Counted from the first letter of the stretch, positions 10,987 through 21,932 are shown. The stretch is DNA of 64,000 nt from Adiantum capillus-veneris (GCA_014529385.2 CM043942.1:51150774-51214773), one strand, 5' to 3'. The notes: generated by a model not told the origin, from the letters alone. Numbers and translations are program-made.

Positions 10987-12341
10987 TCATTCCCATAAAT
11001 CGGAGATGGGAGGGTTGCCTTGGGTATGTTCAGATTCCAAGGCTGGTTCTTCTTTGCACATCAAAGCTTTAAAAATAGGTGGAGCATTTGCCAAGCCGAA
11101 GGGAGCCATGTCAATTTGGAACTTAGACGATGTAGGCAGATGACTGCCTATCAACGGATTGATACATTGAAGTAGGGCTTTAATCTCATCCATTGACTCT
11201 GGTCTTGTGGAGTTTTCCTGATAAATCTGCTAATCTGTAACTACCATTTCCCAAACTTTGTTTTTATCATGAAAGGTCCCTCCCATCTTTGCAAAAACTT
11301 TTTGTCAAGTCGAGTATCAAGTCGGTTATCATAGCAAAGAACCAACATACCTTCCTTCAATCCTTTCCCTTGAGCTTCTTGTTGATTTTATCCCTTTGGC
11401 TTGTCGCTTTGGTGATGTAGTGATCAATGGACTCTTCTCTATCTAGCTCAAGTCGTTGGAGATCTAAGATCCTTTCATGTAGAACCTCTTTAGGTTTTTT
11501 TTTTCCACTCTTGAAAGAACGCGCAAGCTTGAGAGCTCTACCTCAATGGGGAGAAGTGCCTCCTGTCCATAAACTAGATGAAAGGGGTGAATTGGGTAGA
11601 TACCTTGAAAGATGTCCTATACGCCCAAAGAGAGCCGTCAAATGGCGATCCCAATCATTAGGCCGGTCCACAACCTGCTTAGAAATGATCTTACATATCA
11701 TTCCATTCACTTTTTCCACCAATCCATTGCATTGAGGATAGTAGGGTGTGGAATGCAGGTGTTTCACTTTTAACTCCTCAAGAGATCATTCAGAAGGTCA
11801 GCCCTAAAACCCGGGCCTCGATCTGATAAGATTTCTAGGGGTGTTCCAAACTACTACAAATATGATCAAAAATAAACTTTGATACCTCTTCAGCTGTGAT
11901 TCGGGTTGTGCTTGTTGCTTCTGCCCATCGTGTCATGTAGTCAACACCATGATGATGAAAACCTTCCCTGTAGAAGTACGAGGTAGGGGACCTATTGCAT
12001 CCACACCCCACTTTTCAAAAGGGCCATTAGATATTATTGGGACTCGAGGCTCATATGTTAGTCGCTATCCCCAGCAATTTGGCATGGCTTACATGCCTTA
12101 CACCAATATTGGACATCACGATGTAAGCTCGGCCAAATAAACCCTGCTTGTAAAATCTTCCTACTTGTAATATCTTGAGAAAGTGACCACCACAGACATC
12201 TTCATGACATGAAACAAGAATTTTCTCTATCTCTTGCACACCTGGTACTCTCCTCAAGACCAAATCTTTCCCTTTGTGATATAAATCATCCCCGATCAAC
12301 TGGTAAGGTGTGGCCTTCTTAACTAGTCTATGTCTTTGCAC
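10987..12341 (-). pseudogene. E2 pol: integrase remnant
   Basis: On the minus strand 12341-12051 holds the integrase zinc-binding region (LVSCHEDVCGGHF then RHVSHAKLL, where the family has HHCC residues; the Cys pair is partly lost). Core fragments follow, including HSTPYYPQCNGLVEKVNG near 11740, which carries the catalytic Glu region. The segments are in different frames and several stops intervene, and the first and second catalytic Asp regions near 11900-11800 are poorly preserved. The tail near 11190 (QIDMAPFGLANAP) does not resemble an ordinary integrase C-terminus and may be rearranged. Confidence 0.85.
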
Positions 12342-12556
12342 CTTGTCTAAGTGTTTGGGACACTCACCTGCTTGTAGAAAGAAGATAATGTCTTTTAGCT
12401 CCTCTTGACCTTAATATTTGGGTTCATATAGTTTCACACCTCCTACCGCCATTTGAAGCTTTTCATTTGGAGTAAGTGTGCTTCCTTGTTATGAGTTCTC
12501 ACAATGTGGTGTACCTGTGTTGCTTTTTCAAAAGCCCTTCATTCAAAGCTCTTACA

Positions 12557-13467
12557 CTATCCTAAGCCACTCCAAACCAATGTACGATTCTTGCACCTCC
12601 AAGTCCATTGGATTTGCCTGACCACTAGCAAAGAATCACCTTTTATAATAAAGTTTTGTTTGCCTAATTCTTTGCATTCTTCTCTAACCCTAAGGGTTAG
12701 AGCAGCATACTCAGCCTCATTGTTAGAGTGAACACTGGGTAGAGTGATACCTTTTCTAACCATTACCTCCTTTTGTGGTTCAAAATGATGATTCCCCCTG
12801 CTGCTTTGTCTTGTTGGCTTTGATAAGCTCCGTCAAAGCATAAAGTATGGGCATTATCAATCTCCTTCACTTTGAACTGTTTTGAGCCTTCCTCTCTTTG
12901 TAGTCGTGATCCTTCCCTTTCTCTCACTTTGTAGGTGAGAATGTCTGCAAGTCCTGCTCTTGTGCTATCTTCTACAAGGAAAGTGTATTCAAATTCTTGG
13001 AGTTCAAGCACCCACTTTTCTATTCTAGATGAGAGGCTCATGTGTTGTACTACATATGGTAGATTGTGCTCTAAGGTGAGAAAAACAAATGGCACAGGGA
13101 GAAGATACGATCGAAACTTCCTTACCGCAAACAAGATTGCAAAGACCACTTTCTCCATTTCAGTGTATCCCTTCTCGGCCGGAGTCATCACCTTGCTTGC
13201 AAAATAGATCGGCCTCATGTATGATGTTTTAGGATCTTTTTGCATCAAAACAACACCAATTGCTTCGAAACCTACACTTGGAGTGACATAGTAGGTCTCC
13301 TTTGGATCTGGTGGCATTAGGATTGGGAGAGAGCTAAGAATGCCCTTCACTTCCTCAAAACATTTTGCATGTTCCCTCCCCCATTCAAATGTAGATTGGC
13401 TTGCCAACCTATGCAAAGGGGCGATGGATTCTACTAGGAGATGGATGAAGCGAGACATGTACCTCAT
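12557..13467 (-). pseudogene. E2 pol: Ty3 RNase H plus additional archaeal-type RNase H
   Basis: The first part (13467-12980) is the RT connection and vestigial Ty3 RNase H: SRFIHLLVESIAPLHRL, FEWGREHAKCFEEVK, YVTPSVGFEAIGVVL, PIYFASKVMTPAEKGYT. A linker with basic and Glu-rich residues follows. The second RNase H then opens with LCFDGAYQSQ near 12835 and continues, after a frame change at 12763, with SNNEAEYAAL near 12715 and IIKGDSLLVVRQ near 12630. These are the D-E-D metal-binding positions of the extra RNase H typical of Tat elements. A stop after WSGLG near 12557 removes the end. Confidence 0.92.
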
Positions 13468-14644
13468 TTGTGGTTGAAGGTCATTAGCTCCTTAGTTGTT
13501 GTTGGTGGAGATAATGACAAAAGGGCCTCTACTTTAGAGGGATCCACTTGAATTCCTTGTGAAAAAACCACATGGCCTAGCAAAACCACCTGAGATTCAC
13601 CGATATGACACTTCTCTGGGTTGAGTTGTCCCCCAAATTGATGGAGCCTCTTAAGACCCTCTTCAACCTTTTGGCAGTGAAGTGATCTACAACTATAAAT
13701 ACAGAAATCATCCATAAAGACTCTTATAGATTTTCCAAAGAATGGTTGAAATACAAATATTGTGAATCTCATGAAGGTGCTAGGAGCATTGGTGAGCCCA
13801 AAAGGCATTACTCTGAATGCAAAACATCCCCAAGGTGTGATGAAGGTGGTTTTGGTTGGTCCTCTTCTGCTATTCTAATTTGAAAATATCCTGAATACCC
13901 ATCACACACAGTGTAGCATTCGTGACCTGCTACTTCATTCAAAATTTCATCTTGGAAAGGGAGAGGGAAGTGGTCCCTCTTTGTCGCAGCGTTGAGGGGT
14001 TTGTAATCCACGCAGACCCTCCACTTACCATTCTTCTTGGGAGTGACTACAATAGGTGATACCCATTCGGAGTTGGATACTGGATAGATGAAGCCAGCCT
14101 TCAAGAGTCGATTCACTTCTTGTAGGAGAGCCTTTTGTTGCACAGATCCTAGTCGCCTTAACTTTTGAGCCACGGGTTTGGTCCCTGGTTTCAATTCAAT
14201 TCGATGCTCTATTATATCTACACCTCTTATTTGTGAGTAGTCAGTGATAAACAAATTGGGATACCTCCTTAACATATTGATGTAGGACCTCTTCTCCTCA
14301 CAAGTAAGATCTTTTTCAAGCATCTTCTCAAATCCTTCTTCAAGGTGGTGGCATCTTTCATCCCCTCGTGTGTGATTGTCTGTTGGCTTTTCTTCTACTG
14401 GAACATCTTGAGTGTTGGCGTTGAATACAATTCCCATTACCTCCAAAGAAGACTCCTCTTCACTGGTTGATGCACTGGTTGATGCTTCCTCATCACTTGA
14501 GTAAGGACTCTCCTCCTCGCTCTCTTCATCTACCGTGGTTTCATAGTTGATATCTAGTTGCTTTCCTTCTCGCCAATCATACACCACCGGTTGACCCTTC
14601 TTAAGAATCAAACGACCACTTCCCCATTTTTGATCTGCATTCAC
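13464..14644 (-). pseudogene. E2 pol: reverse transcriptase
   Basis: The minus-strand frame 14644-13808 starts in the tail of protease, passes an acidic Ser/Glu-rich spacer (ESEEESPYSSDEEAS), and enters RT with VAQKLRRLGSVQQKAL, WVSPIVVTPKKNGKWR, VCVDYKPLNAATKRDHFPLP and YTVCDGYSGYFQI. A frameshift near 13808 links to VMPFGLTNAPSTFMR and the catalytic box VFMDDFCIYS (near 13697-13711), which is intact, then HCQKVEEGL and GGQLNPEKCHIG. The acidic spacer is shared with element E8. Function would be RNA-templated DNA synthesis. Confidence 0.94.
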
Positions 14645-14662
14645 AGCAATGAGCCAAGGCCT

Positions 14663-15509
14663 CCCTAGGATGATGGGATAGCCCTCCCCCTTAGCTGCAT
14701 GACATATACATTAACACCTTTTTACCCCTTATGTAAGCATCCACAATGGGTTCCACATCTTTTTGTAGCTTTGAGGCCACAACCTTAATGGAAAGATTTG
14801 CTTTCTTTTTTGGAATTCTTGTACTTACCAACTTTGGCCATTGCCTTCTTACTTTGGCTGATAGGTGTAGAAGCTGAGGCCATGAAATGTTTGGCTTTTG
14901 GTTTGTAAATCCTCCAGGATGTTGTAGGGCTCTAGCTCCTTTCCCAATGGGAAGTCTTTGATACCAATTTCCCTTCGCCTGATCTTTTCTTCTTGCTACT
15001 TTCAGCTTCTTCCATCTTTGACTTCTTCTTCTTGTCCCTTCTGGCTGAATTTGTTCCTTCACTTCTCATGTCTTCATCCTTATCATGTGCTCTTGTGCGT
15101 TTTTCTGCCGGCATAACATCAAAGTTTAGAGTATGCTCATCTATTACCTCTTCTAGCTTGATGATGTTGACTCCTCTTTCTTCCTCCTCATGTGGGACGG
15201 GAGGTATATTTGCTGGTGGTGGTGGTCGACGAAGGATTTGTGGGCCTTGAGCTTGTTCTTGCTGCACAGTGAGAGGAGGCGGTCTGGGGGGATATATGTC
15301 TCCCGGAAGTCGCCTTGGATGTGGACAATTGTACATGCCATGGTCCATTTCATTGCAATTCCAACATCGCAACTCTTGAGCTTGTCTTCATTGATTGCGA
15401 TTCCCTTCTCTTGGTTGTCGTTGTTGAGGTAGGCCTTGTACTAGATTCAGAGTGAGGTTCTCAAGCTGTTGAGTCAGCCTTTGTAAAGCCTCTTGTTGAG
15501 AGTTATCTC
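14663..15509 (-). pseudogene. E2 gag zinc knuckle, linker and deleted protease
   Basis: After a frame change from the gag core comes LRCWNCNEMDHGMYNCPHPRR, a CX2CX4HX4C knuckle, then a Pro-rich segment and a long Lys/Arg-rich linker. The protease should follow, but its frame stops right after IRGKKVLMYMSCS, and the next recognisable residues are GYPIILGRPWLIAVNADQ. The active-site aspartate region between them is missing, so an internal deletion removed the catalytic loop. Confidence 0.88.
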
Positions 15510-16118
15510 CTATTTGTGAAGATTGTGCAAGAGGGCCCTAATTGGTGCTTCCATGGTTTGTGAAGACTCCCTCTCACTCACTTCATTTAAACCCCTTGCT
15601 CTATGTGCTTGGAAGTGTAGTTTTCTAAACTTGATGATGGCTACCTCACGTGCTTCTTCGAAGGTGGATGGGAATTTTAGCTCTACTTTAGCCTTTAAAA
15701 GTGGATACAAGCCAACCATGAATCTCTCTTTTTTTAGAAAGTTAGGTGCACCACCATGATTTTCTAATGTAGCCTCCCACCTACCCCATAGATTGACAAA
15801 GGTTGCTTCATAAGAGGGATAGTCTTCAAGTGATACCTGCTTATGTCCAATAAGACATTTCCATAGTCCTTCAGAAGTATCACCTTGCCCGAACTTGGAG
15901 AGGAAGCTTGCTCGCAGTCTCTCCCAATTGGACTTGATTTGGGGTTTCAAGGTCTCATACCATGCTTTAGCTTCTGCTTTTAGAACCAACGGGAAGGCTC
16001 GTAGCTTTACTTCCTCTTCATCTCTCCTGGATATGAGATGTGCCATCTCCAAGTTGTCAAGAAACTCTTGCGCATCTTCCCCACTTCTTGCATAGAACGT
16101 GGGAAAAGAACTTGACAT
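15510..16118 (-). pseudogene. E2 gag capsid region
   Basis: A 202-residue open frame starting MSSSFPTFYARSGEDAQEFL. It contains the retrotransposon gag fold signature: FPLVLKAEAKAWYETL, SNWERLRASFLSKFGQ, and VSLEDYPSYEATFVNLWGRW. The matching segment in E8 gag (LKGDTREWLEGYE, QTIEDFVKAFNALW) supports homology. The frame ends in a stop at 15510 and continues in another frame with the knuckle. It is the structural protein of the particle. Confidence 0.9.
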
Positions 16119-16204
16119 TTTGTTTAGACTTTTTGAAATCTCTTTTTTTTAAAAGAAACTTTTCTCTTACGGCCCGCACAAGATTATTAACACTATAAAT
16201 CTGA

Positions 16205-16417
16205 TTACATTAAAATGAAGATGTACACATCCATTGTTAATTCATACTTTATCATAGGTAGAATAAATGGATTAATTGAAGCATTGATTTCATTGAGGCG
16301 AGTGGATCCAAATATCCTCCTTATGATAGATTGAAACCTAAACTTAGTTGCAATGATTATATGAATGGATTGCCGAGCAATAGGCCTAAAAGGTTCATTG
16401 TTTTGATCATGATTCAT
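16205..16417 (-). CDS. 70-residue leader ORF of E2, conserved in E9
   Basis: The ORF lies on the element's sense strand in the leader between the PBS and gag. It encodes 70 residues beginning MNHDQNNEPF and ending DVYIFILM. A second ORF, at 51474-51686 inside E9, has exactly the same length, start and stop, and aligns without gaps at 38 of 70 residues; most differences are conservative (K/R, I/V, Y/F, D/E). The core is RIFGSTRLNEIN...SINPFILPMIKY. A degenerate second copy of the same module is readable upstream (about 16690-16510). I know no family with this sequence. No zinc or catalytic motif is visible; it is hydrophobic toward the C-terminus. It may be a translated leader ORF or a conserved RNA element whose frame stays open by chance. 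Confidence 0.45.
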   Translation of the reverse strand: MNHDQNNEPFRPIARQSIHIIIATKFRFQSIIRRIFGSTRLNEINASINPFILPMIKYELTMDVYIFILM

Positions 16418-16750
16418 GTGCTACTCCTCGTTGTTGGTTTGAAGACCTCGTTCCTTCATATGGCCCTTGAGCACCCCTTCACCACTCCTTGTTCCTGCCT
16501 TCAAAACAAAATGAAAACGTGAACATCAAAAGAAGTTCCATAATTGATGATTGGAAGTATAATTGGATTGGGTGATGCCAGTATTTCTCTAAGTCTTTCT
16601 GCACCAAACATAAAACAATGCGTTGCTGGAAAAAGACTTCTCTATCTATGTCAATATTTACTCTAATGTGTTGTGCAAAATGAAATGGATAGATGGGAAC
16701 TCCATTGTTCATCACTAAAAAATTTGAAGGTAACTTGGAAATATGTTCCT

Positions 16751-16764
16751 CAGTGGGGGCACCA
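16751..16764 (-). other. E2 candidate primer binding site
   Basis: The minus strand reads TGGTGCCCCCACTG five bases inside the 5' LTR. It starts TGG as a PBS must and resembles the site at the same place in E8 (TGGTGCCCGCCACC). The tRNA is not identified. Confidence 0.55.
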
Positions 16765-16769
16765 CTTTA

Positions 16770-17895
16770 TGAGGGCGAGCTTTTTGAAATGGGGCCTCTA
16801 AACCCAAACCAATGGGCCTACCCTCACAAAATGTTCGTAAAGAGGTACGCACACTACTTGGGGCACCACCTTCTTTTGGGAGTGGAGAAGGAAACCAATC
16901 AAAATAACACTTGCACTCACCCACTCAAGCAACACACTTTGAAAACCCCCTTACTCTATATACACTTTGGACACTTGAACACCATCAACGATTATGCAAC
17001 CCAATGCCGTGCATCAAAATGAAATATGCAATTTGTGGAATAGCATTCACCTTCTCCCCATAAGAATATCCATAATACATCCAAACTCTTCCTCTCTCAA
17101 GCACTCATCAAAAAATCATGCACACAAGACTTGCCTCTCAAACACACAAGAGAATCACTTACATCAAACTAACACACTTTGCATAGAGAGCTCATCTCCA
17201 TCTATGCAATGCCGTGACACAAATAAAATCACCATGAGAGGTAGCCACATGCATATGTAATGAAGCAAAAGAGAGTTGGAGTGAGAAATTTCTTTAGACC
17301 AATTGAATAAGTGTGGAGAAAACAAACCAATGATAAATTGAGAATAGAACACTTACTTGATTTCTCGCACACCTTTTAAGGGGAGGACAGACGCTGGCTA
17401 GCCATCACGAATTGCGACACTTGAAAGTTTTGAAGATGATTTCATGATCATTAACATAACCATGAGAGAGATCATGATGTATTTACAAGTTATTGAGGTG
17501 CTACAAATGATTTATTGGGTTGATGGAGTAAGAGATTGTAGAATGGAAAGAGTGGAGAATAGAGTTTGCACTTCCTCCAAAGAGGAGGGTTAGGAGGGAG
17601 GATGTGAAAGAGGGAGAGTTGGGGTTTTCTCTACTATTGATCAAGAAACAACATGAAGTTGAAAATATAGGTGTGTGTCCTTGAGTCTCTCCAAGGGGGG
17701 CTATTTATAGTTGTGTAGGAGTGGGATTATGCTACACTTAATTAGAGTAAGTGATTAGACCTAAGGTTAAACGAAGAGGGGAAATTTACTCTAGATAACT
17801 TAATAGCATAGAAAAATATATACACATATGAGGAAGAGGGCGTTGAGTAGGCTGACAAATGTTGCAAAAAGATGGTTACCATTTTATGCCACTCA
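16770..17895 (-). repeat. E2 5' LTR (1126 bp, internally deleted)
   Basis: It matches both ends of 8745-10821 but passes directly from GACCTAA to GGTTAAACG, skipping the ~952 bp at 9739-10690. The junction carries a 2-bp AA microhomology. The TATA box at 17701-17710 is retained. Confidence 0.94.
17701..17710 (-). promoter_or_regulatory. E2 LTR TATA box (5' copy)
   Basis: CTATAAATAG on the minus strand, identical to the other LTR. The deletion in this LTR lies upstream of this box with respect to transcription and so may have removed most of the U3 enhancer region. Confidence 0.7.
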
Positions 17896-17899
17896 ATAG

Positions 17900-18542
17900 G
17901 ATAATAAATTTATTTTGTTTTTAATATTCTAACTAGCTGGCTTTGTAGATGATTTTGGGTCGTAGAACTTGGAAAGAATAAAAGTTTTGTTCCATGCATT
18001 TGAGTTAGAAGCTTTTTACTAAATTGATTTATTTTTTACTTTTGGATTCTTGGCTACATCTTTTAGAATAAGAAAATTTGGGATAAGTTGATTTACTGAC
18101 AATCTTCTTCGTGAGTATCTTTAGTTAGATATGTAAACATGCTTTGTATGTACTAATGCACTTATATGGTTTTTGTTTTACATTGTTCAATTCTATGCTT
18201 ATCATATTTGTGTGATCATATCGAGATCAATCTTGTGAATCGCCTCTTCTTAGCACAAAATTGACACACTCTTGACTCATTAATTATACTTTGGTGTGAG
18301 TTTGATAGGTGAAACTCTCTCTAGCTTGTACAAGGATTCTAATCAAGAATCCTTGATGTCTGGGTTGAGATTCTATCAATTATAGCTCACTCCACATACA
18401 CATGCAAGTATATTTTTTGGCAGAAGAGATGTTCCAGGTATGTGCATCAAAAAGGTATTCCTTTTTCTACCTTTTCCTTATCAACATTATCTTATAGGTT
18501 GTGATGCAAATAATCTTGTAAGACATCAACTCATATTTTAAA
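17900..18542. other. no gene seen
   Basis: A/T-rich sequence between E2 and E3. No supportable ORF or repeat. It is the target DNA into which E3 inserted. Confidence 0.6.
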
Positions 18543-18547
18543 TTGAA

Positions 18548-19506
18548 TGTTGACCGCTGGGTCAACAACACAACATAACTCAAGTTTCGTACCAAAGTCT
18601 TATCTTTTGCGACTTATGAAATGCTACGAATTATGGCTATAAACGTCATTTGTAATGAGTAGTTATTCTAGTTTCAGAAGCCGGGGTGCAATGGCACTTC
18701 CAGATTGTAAATACAAAGCCATTTGACCCTTTCAACCCCATTTTTTGGTTAAACCTAAGGTAGCCTTAGTATATAAGGTACCTAGGTCATTTTGTAAAAA
18801 AGGACTTTTAATCATAATCAAAACTTTAGCGCTGCCGTCTACTGTGTGTGAGAGAGAAAGAGAGTGAGCGTGAGCTTTATCCTCTCGCTACGCCCGGCTC
18901 GCTCAACACATTGGAGATCCGACTGCACCATTGTTGTAGGCTCGAGGAGAGCTACGTGACAACGCCAAGCATTCCACGCGAGACGAAGCGCACACACCGA
19001 CGCATCTACGAGCTATTTGTGGCCGTAAGTGTATCAAACGATGTCTGTTTTTTGCGTGCTAGTAGTCTATAGAATCATGGCAACATAAGCTACGCATAGG
19101 TACTCATAAATTTCAATTTCGGGCACTTTCAAAATTTTGCTTTGTCATCCTATGCATTTTTCGCAGATGGGCTTTGAGTGAGGGTTTTGAGTGTAGAAGC
19201 TTAGGGACAGGTGTATCCTAGTGAGGGGATGGTGTTCCTTAAGTTTCGTATGAATCTGGCATGATTAGGTGAGTTACCTTCCGTATGTGTGTATGTGGCT
19301 AGGTGGTGTAGTTGAGGGCATTGAGGTTCTTGATTGTGGTTTAGTTGGCCTTCCAGAGTGTTGTATGTGTAGGATGGTCTCACCCTGACAAGCTACAGAG
19401 ATTTCCTCCGTGTGCGTATCGTGTCATCTATGTCCTCGATTGACATTATGTTGATCTAGGTAGTGTTTGCATGCACTTCATGGGTGTGTGAGTTGCCCGT
19501 CCAACA
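18548..19506 (+). repeat. E3 5' LTR (959 bp)
   Basis: Starts TG, ends CCAACA, and matches 29219-30170 throughout with scattered substitutions and small indels. A cytosine/guanine-rich segment with a short GA-rich tract (18848-18870) follows the TATA box and is probably transcribed leader. Confidence 0.95.
18770..18778 (+). promoter_or_regulatory. E3 LTR TATA box
   Basis: TATATAAGG, conserved in the 3' LTR at 29439-29447. Transcription would start roughly 30 bp downstream. Confidence 0.7.
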
Positions 19507-19507
19507 T

Positions 19508-19525
19508 TGGCGCCGCTGCCGGGGA
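19508..19525 (+). other. E3 primer binding site (tRNA-Asp type)
   Basis: TGGCGCCGCTGCCGGGGA, which differs at one base from the complement of the 3' end of plant tRNA-Asp. This PBS is known from Athila and related Ty3 elements. Confidence 0.85.
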
Positions 19526-20049
19526 CGCAAGGACCTAAGTAGGTTTCCTACTAACACTCGTGTGATGGTTGCTTGATTTAGTTTCGGCTAAAGAAAGTTT
19601 TTTTCTTAAGTGGATCCAGAAGAGGATATTCCGCGATCAAGTGGATAGCCAGGAACCGTGTGTCTTGCCGAGGGTCTGTGACTAGATAGGTTTAGTTAGG
19701 ATCTGTGGATTAGAGTAGTTGTTGGTGGTCAAGTGATTTGTGAGGTGATAAAAGCATTTACTAGTCCGTGTGTGGCAGTGAAGCATTTTTCTACTCATAG
19801 ATGCAAAACCCCATATGATTTGTAGGAGTAGCTTTAGGTAAGTGATCTGATTATGATCTAGAGCTATTCAGCACTGAATTATTTGCTTAAGTGCTTGATT
19901 GCATTTGAAATCACGGAAAAGTGTGCTTTTGAGGGTAAAAATGCATTAAACAAGCTTTTGTGGATATTTTTGTCTGACTGACTGATGTTGGGCACATAAA
20001 AGAGCATTTGCAAGGGTTCTGTGAAAAAAACCTGCAATTCTGTAAACAT

Positions 20050-21478
20050 AGACATCCTACACGTAGGATGTCTCAAGGGGTTTTGGAGACCAAATTTTGA
20101 AATTCTGAGTTGACCAGTGTGTTCAGAAGGTAGGTTTTACCCTATTTTCACTTGGAAGTGGAAATTTGACCAAATTTTGACAGATCAAAGCCAAAAGACG
20201 AGAATTGCCAAACATCCTACCCAAATTGTGCCAAGACATAATTTTTGAGACCAAACCATAGGATGACTCCATAGGCATGTTCTAAATGTTGTATTGAGTG
20301 CATGTGATAAATTTCATTTCATTTGGGTCAGTGAAAGGGAAGATTGAGCGGACTTTAGCACTGTTGACTGAAAAAGGCAAGAACAGCTAGTTTTGGGGTC
20401 TTTTGACATCCAAATTAAAATCTAAGCATAGCATTGGGTTGCTGACATCATGGGGAAGCTGTGGGACAAGTCTGGGGTCAAACAGGCCAAAAAGACATCC
20501 TACGCGTAGGATGTCTTCTGTGTGATTTTGGACTCTAAACAAAATTCTGAGCATACCACAATGATCAGCACCTTAAGGAGAGTCTGTGGTTCAAATTTGG
20601 GGCAATTCTGAGCAGTTAGACATCCTACGCGTAGGATGTCTAAGGCATGATTTAGAGGCCAAATTCAAACTGTGGACATAGCAGGGTGTTGTATAGCCTT
20701 AGGCAAGCCTCCTAGGCAAATTTGGTCCAATTTGGAGTTGATTTGACTTGGGAATTCATCAGAACAGACATCAGGCTTTTGGAACAGATTCTTGATCATT
20801 TCCCAACCTATAGGTGTCAGAATCAAAAAGTAAAAATAGCTGTGAGCTTAGCACATCAAGGGGAAGCTACAGTGCAAGTTTGAGATGAAACAGAGCAAAA
20901 AGACATCCTACGCGTAGGATGTCTCCAGGGTCATAAAGTGGTCAAAATTCTACTTTGGCCATATAGGGAGGTTCTAAGTGTCTCAAGGATTCCAGAACAT
21001 TTTTCAAAAGTGAATTTGGACCTTGTTTGGCCTATTTACCAAGAAAAGACAAGAATTGTCAGACATCCTACTCTTGGAGTGCACTAGAAGCTCTTGCAGC
21101 CTAAATCTTGACCTATTGGCATCCAAATTCAATTTTGAGTATACCATTGGGTTGCTGAGCACTAGGAGAATCTTGGGATCAAGTTTGGACAAAATCTGAG
21201 CAGTTAGACATCCTACGCGTAGGATGTCTCCAGCTTGATTTAGGACTCCAAACCAACCTATGAGCACACCACTGTGATCAGCACATCAAGGAGAAGTTGG
21301 GGTGAAAATTTCAAGTCATTCTGAGCAAAAAGACATCCTACGCGTAGGATGTCTCAAGGCCATTTTTAGGTCCAAAGGAAATTCTGACCATACCATTGTG
21401 TTGCTAGACTCAAGGGGAGTCTGTGGACCAAATTTTGTTAAATTCTGAGCATATAGACATCCTACGCGTAGGATGTCT
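20050..21478. repeat. seven-copy 24-bp palindrome array in the E3 leader
   Basis: The palindrome is AGACATCCTACG followed by its exact reverse complement. Perfect copies lie at 20493-20516, 20618-20641, 20901-20924, 21206-21229, 21331-21354 and 21455-21478; a copy with one central change (CACG for CGCG) lies at 20050-20073. Half-sites remain at about 20211-20220 and 21061-21071. Start-to-start steps are 443, 125, 283, 305, 125 and 124 bp, so the palindrome rides on a diverged repeat of about 125 bp whose flanks (ATTCTGAGCA before, CAAGG or CCAGG after) are also partly shared. The palindrome is much better conserved than the rest of the unit. Confidence 0.97.
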
Positions 21479-21932
21479 CTAGGCCAGTTTTAGGGTCTAA
21501 CTGTACTTTTGACCATACAGGAGTGTTCACAGTCTCACAGAGATCCCAAATCTTCTTTTAAATTTGAATTTGGACTCATTTTGACCATTCTAAACTGCAT
21601 TTCACTGTTTTGGCCATAACTTTCACAAACGGTATCGGATTGGAAAAGTTTTTATATCAAAACGTAGCCTGAGAGTGGCTCTACAGATTTTAAAGCAAAA
21701 CTTGAACTAAATGATGCCGACGGCAACCGTTTAGGTCAACTTTGAAAAAAACGTCGTTTGAGGCCTCAAAATACATCCGCAAGTTAGGGGTGTCTAAAAG
21801 CGACAATTTGCGAGAATTGTGAGAAAACGGTTGCGGTTTTGGACATAGTTTCGACTTTTCCCTAACCAAAGCACTTGAACACAGTGGACTAAGTCTACTT
21901 GAACCAAGCAAAATCTCTTAAGCCCAGAAATC

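Larger units (their letters stand above)
8745..17895 (-). mobile_element. E2: Ty3-gypsy LTR retrotransposon, Tat type, decayed
   Basis: LTR copies lie at 8745-10821 and 16770-17895, both starting TG and ending CA, with a 4-bp flanking match ATAG at 8741-8744 and 17896-17899. On the minus strand the order is PBS-like site, leader, gag, protease remnant, RT, RNase H, a second RNase H, integrase, and purine tract. RT before integrase marks Ty3-gypsy. The additional RNase H with FDGA, NNEAEY and KGDSLLVV motifs marks the plant Tat lineage. The right LTR lacks about 950 bp and the protease core is deleted, and there are several frameshifts, so the element cannot be autonomous now. Confidence 0.95.

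Noticed and set aside
18848-19072. Open frame repeated at 29413-29736
   Set aside because: It is the transcribed part of the E3 LTR in both copies, with no protein feature.
20050-21478. CRISPR-like array of regularly spaced repeats
   Set aside because: The repeats are perfect palindromes at uneven steps (124-443 bp), the intervals are themselves homologous, and the context is a plant LTR retrotransposon leader.
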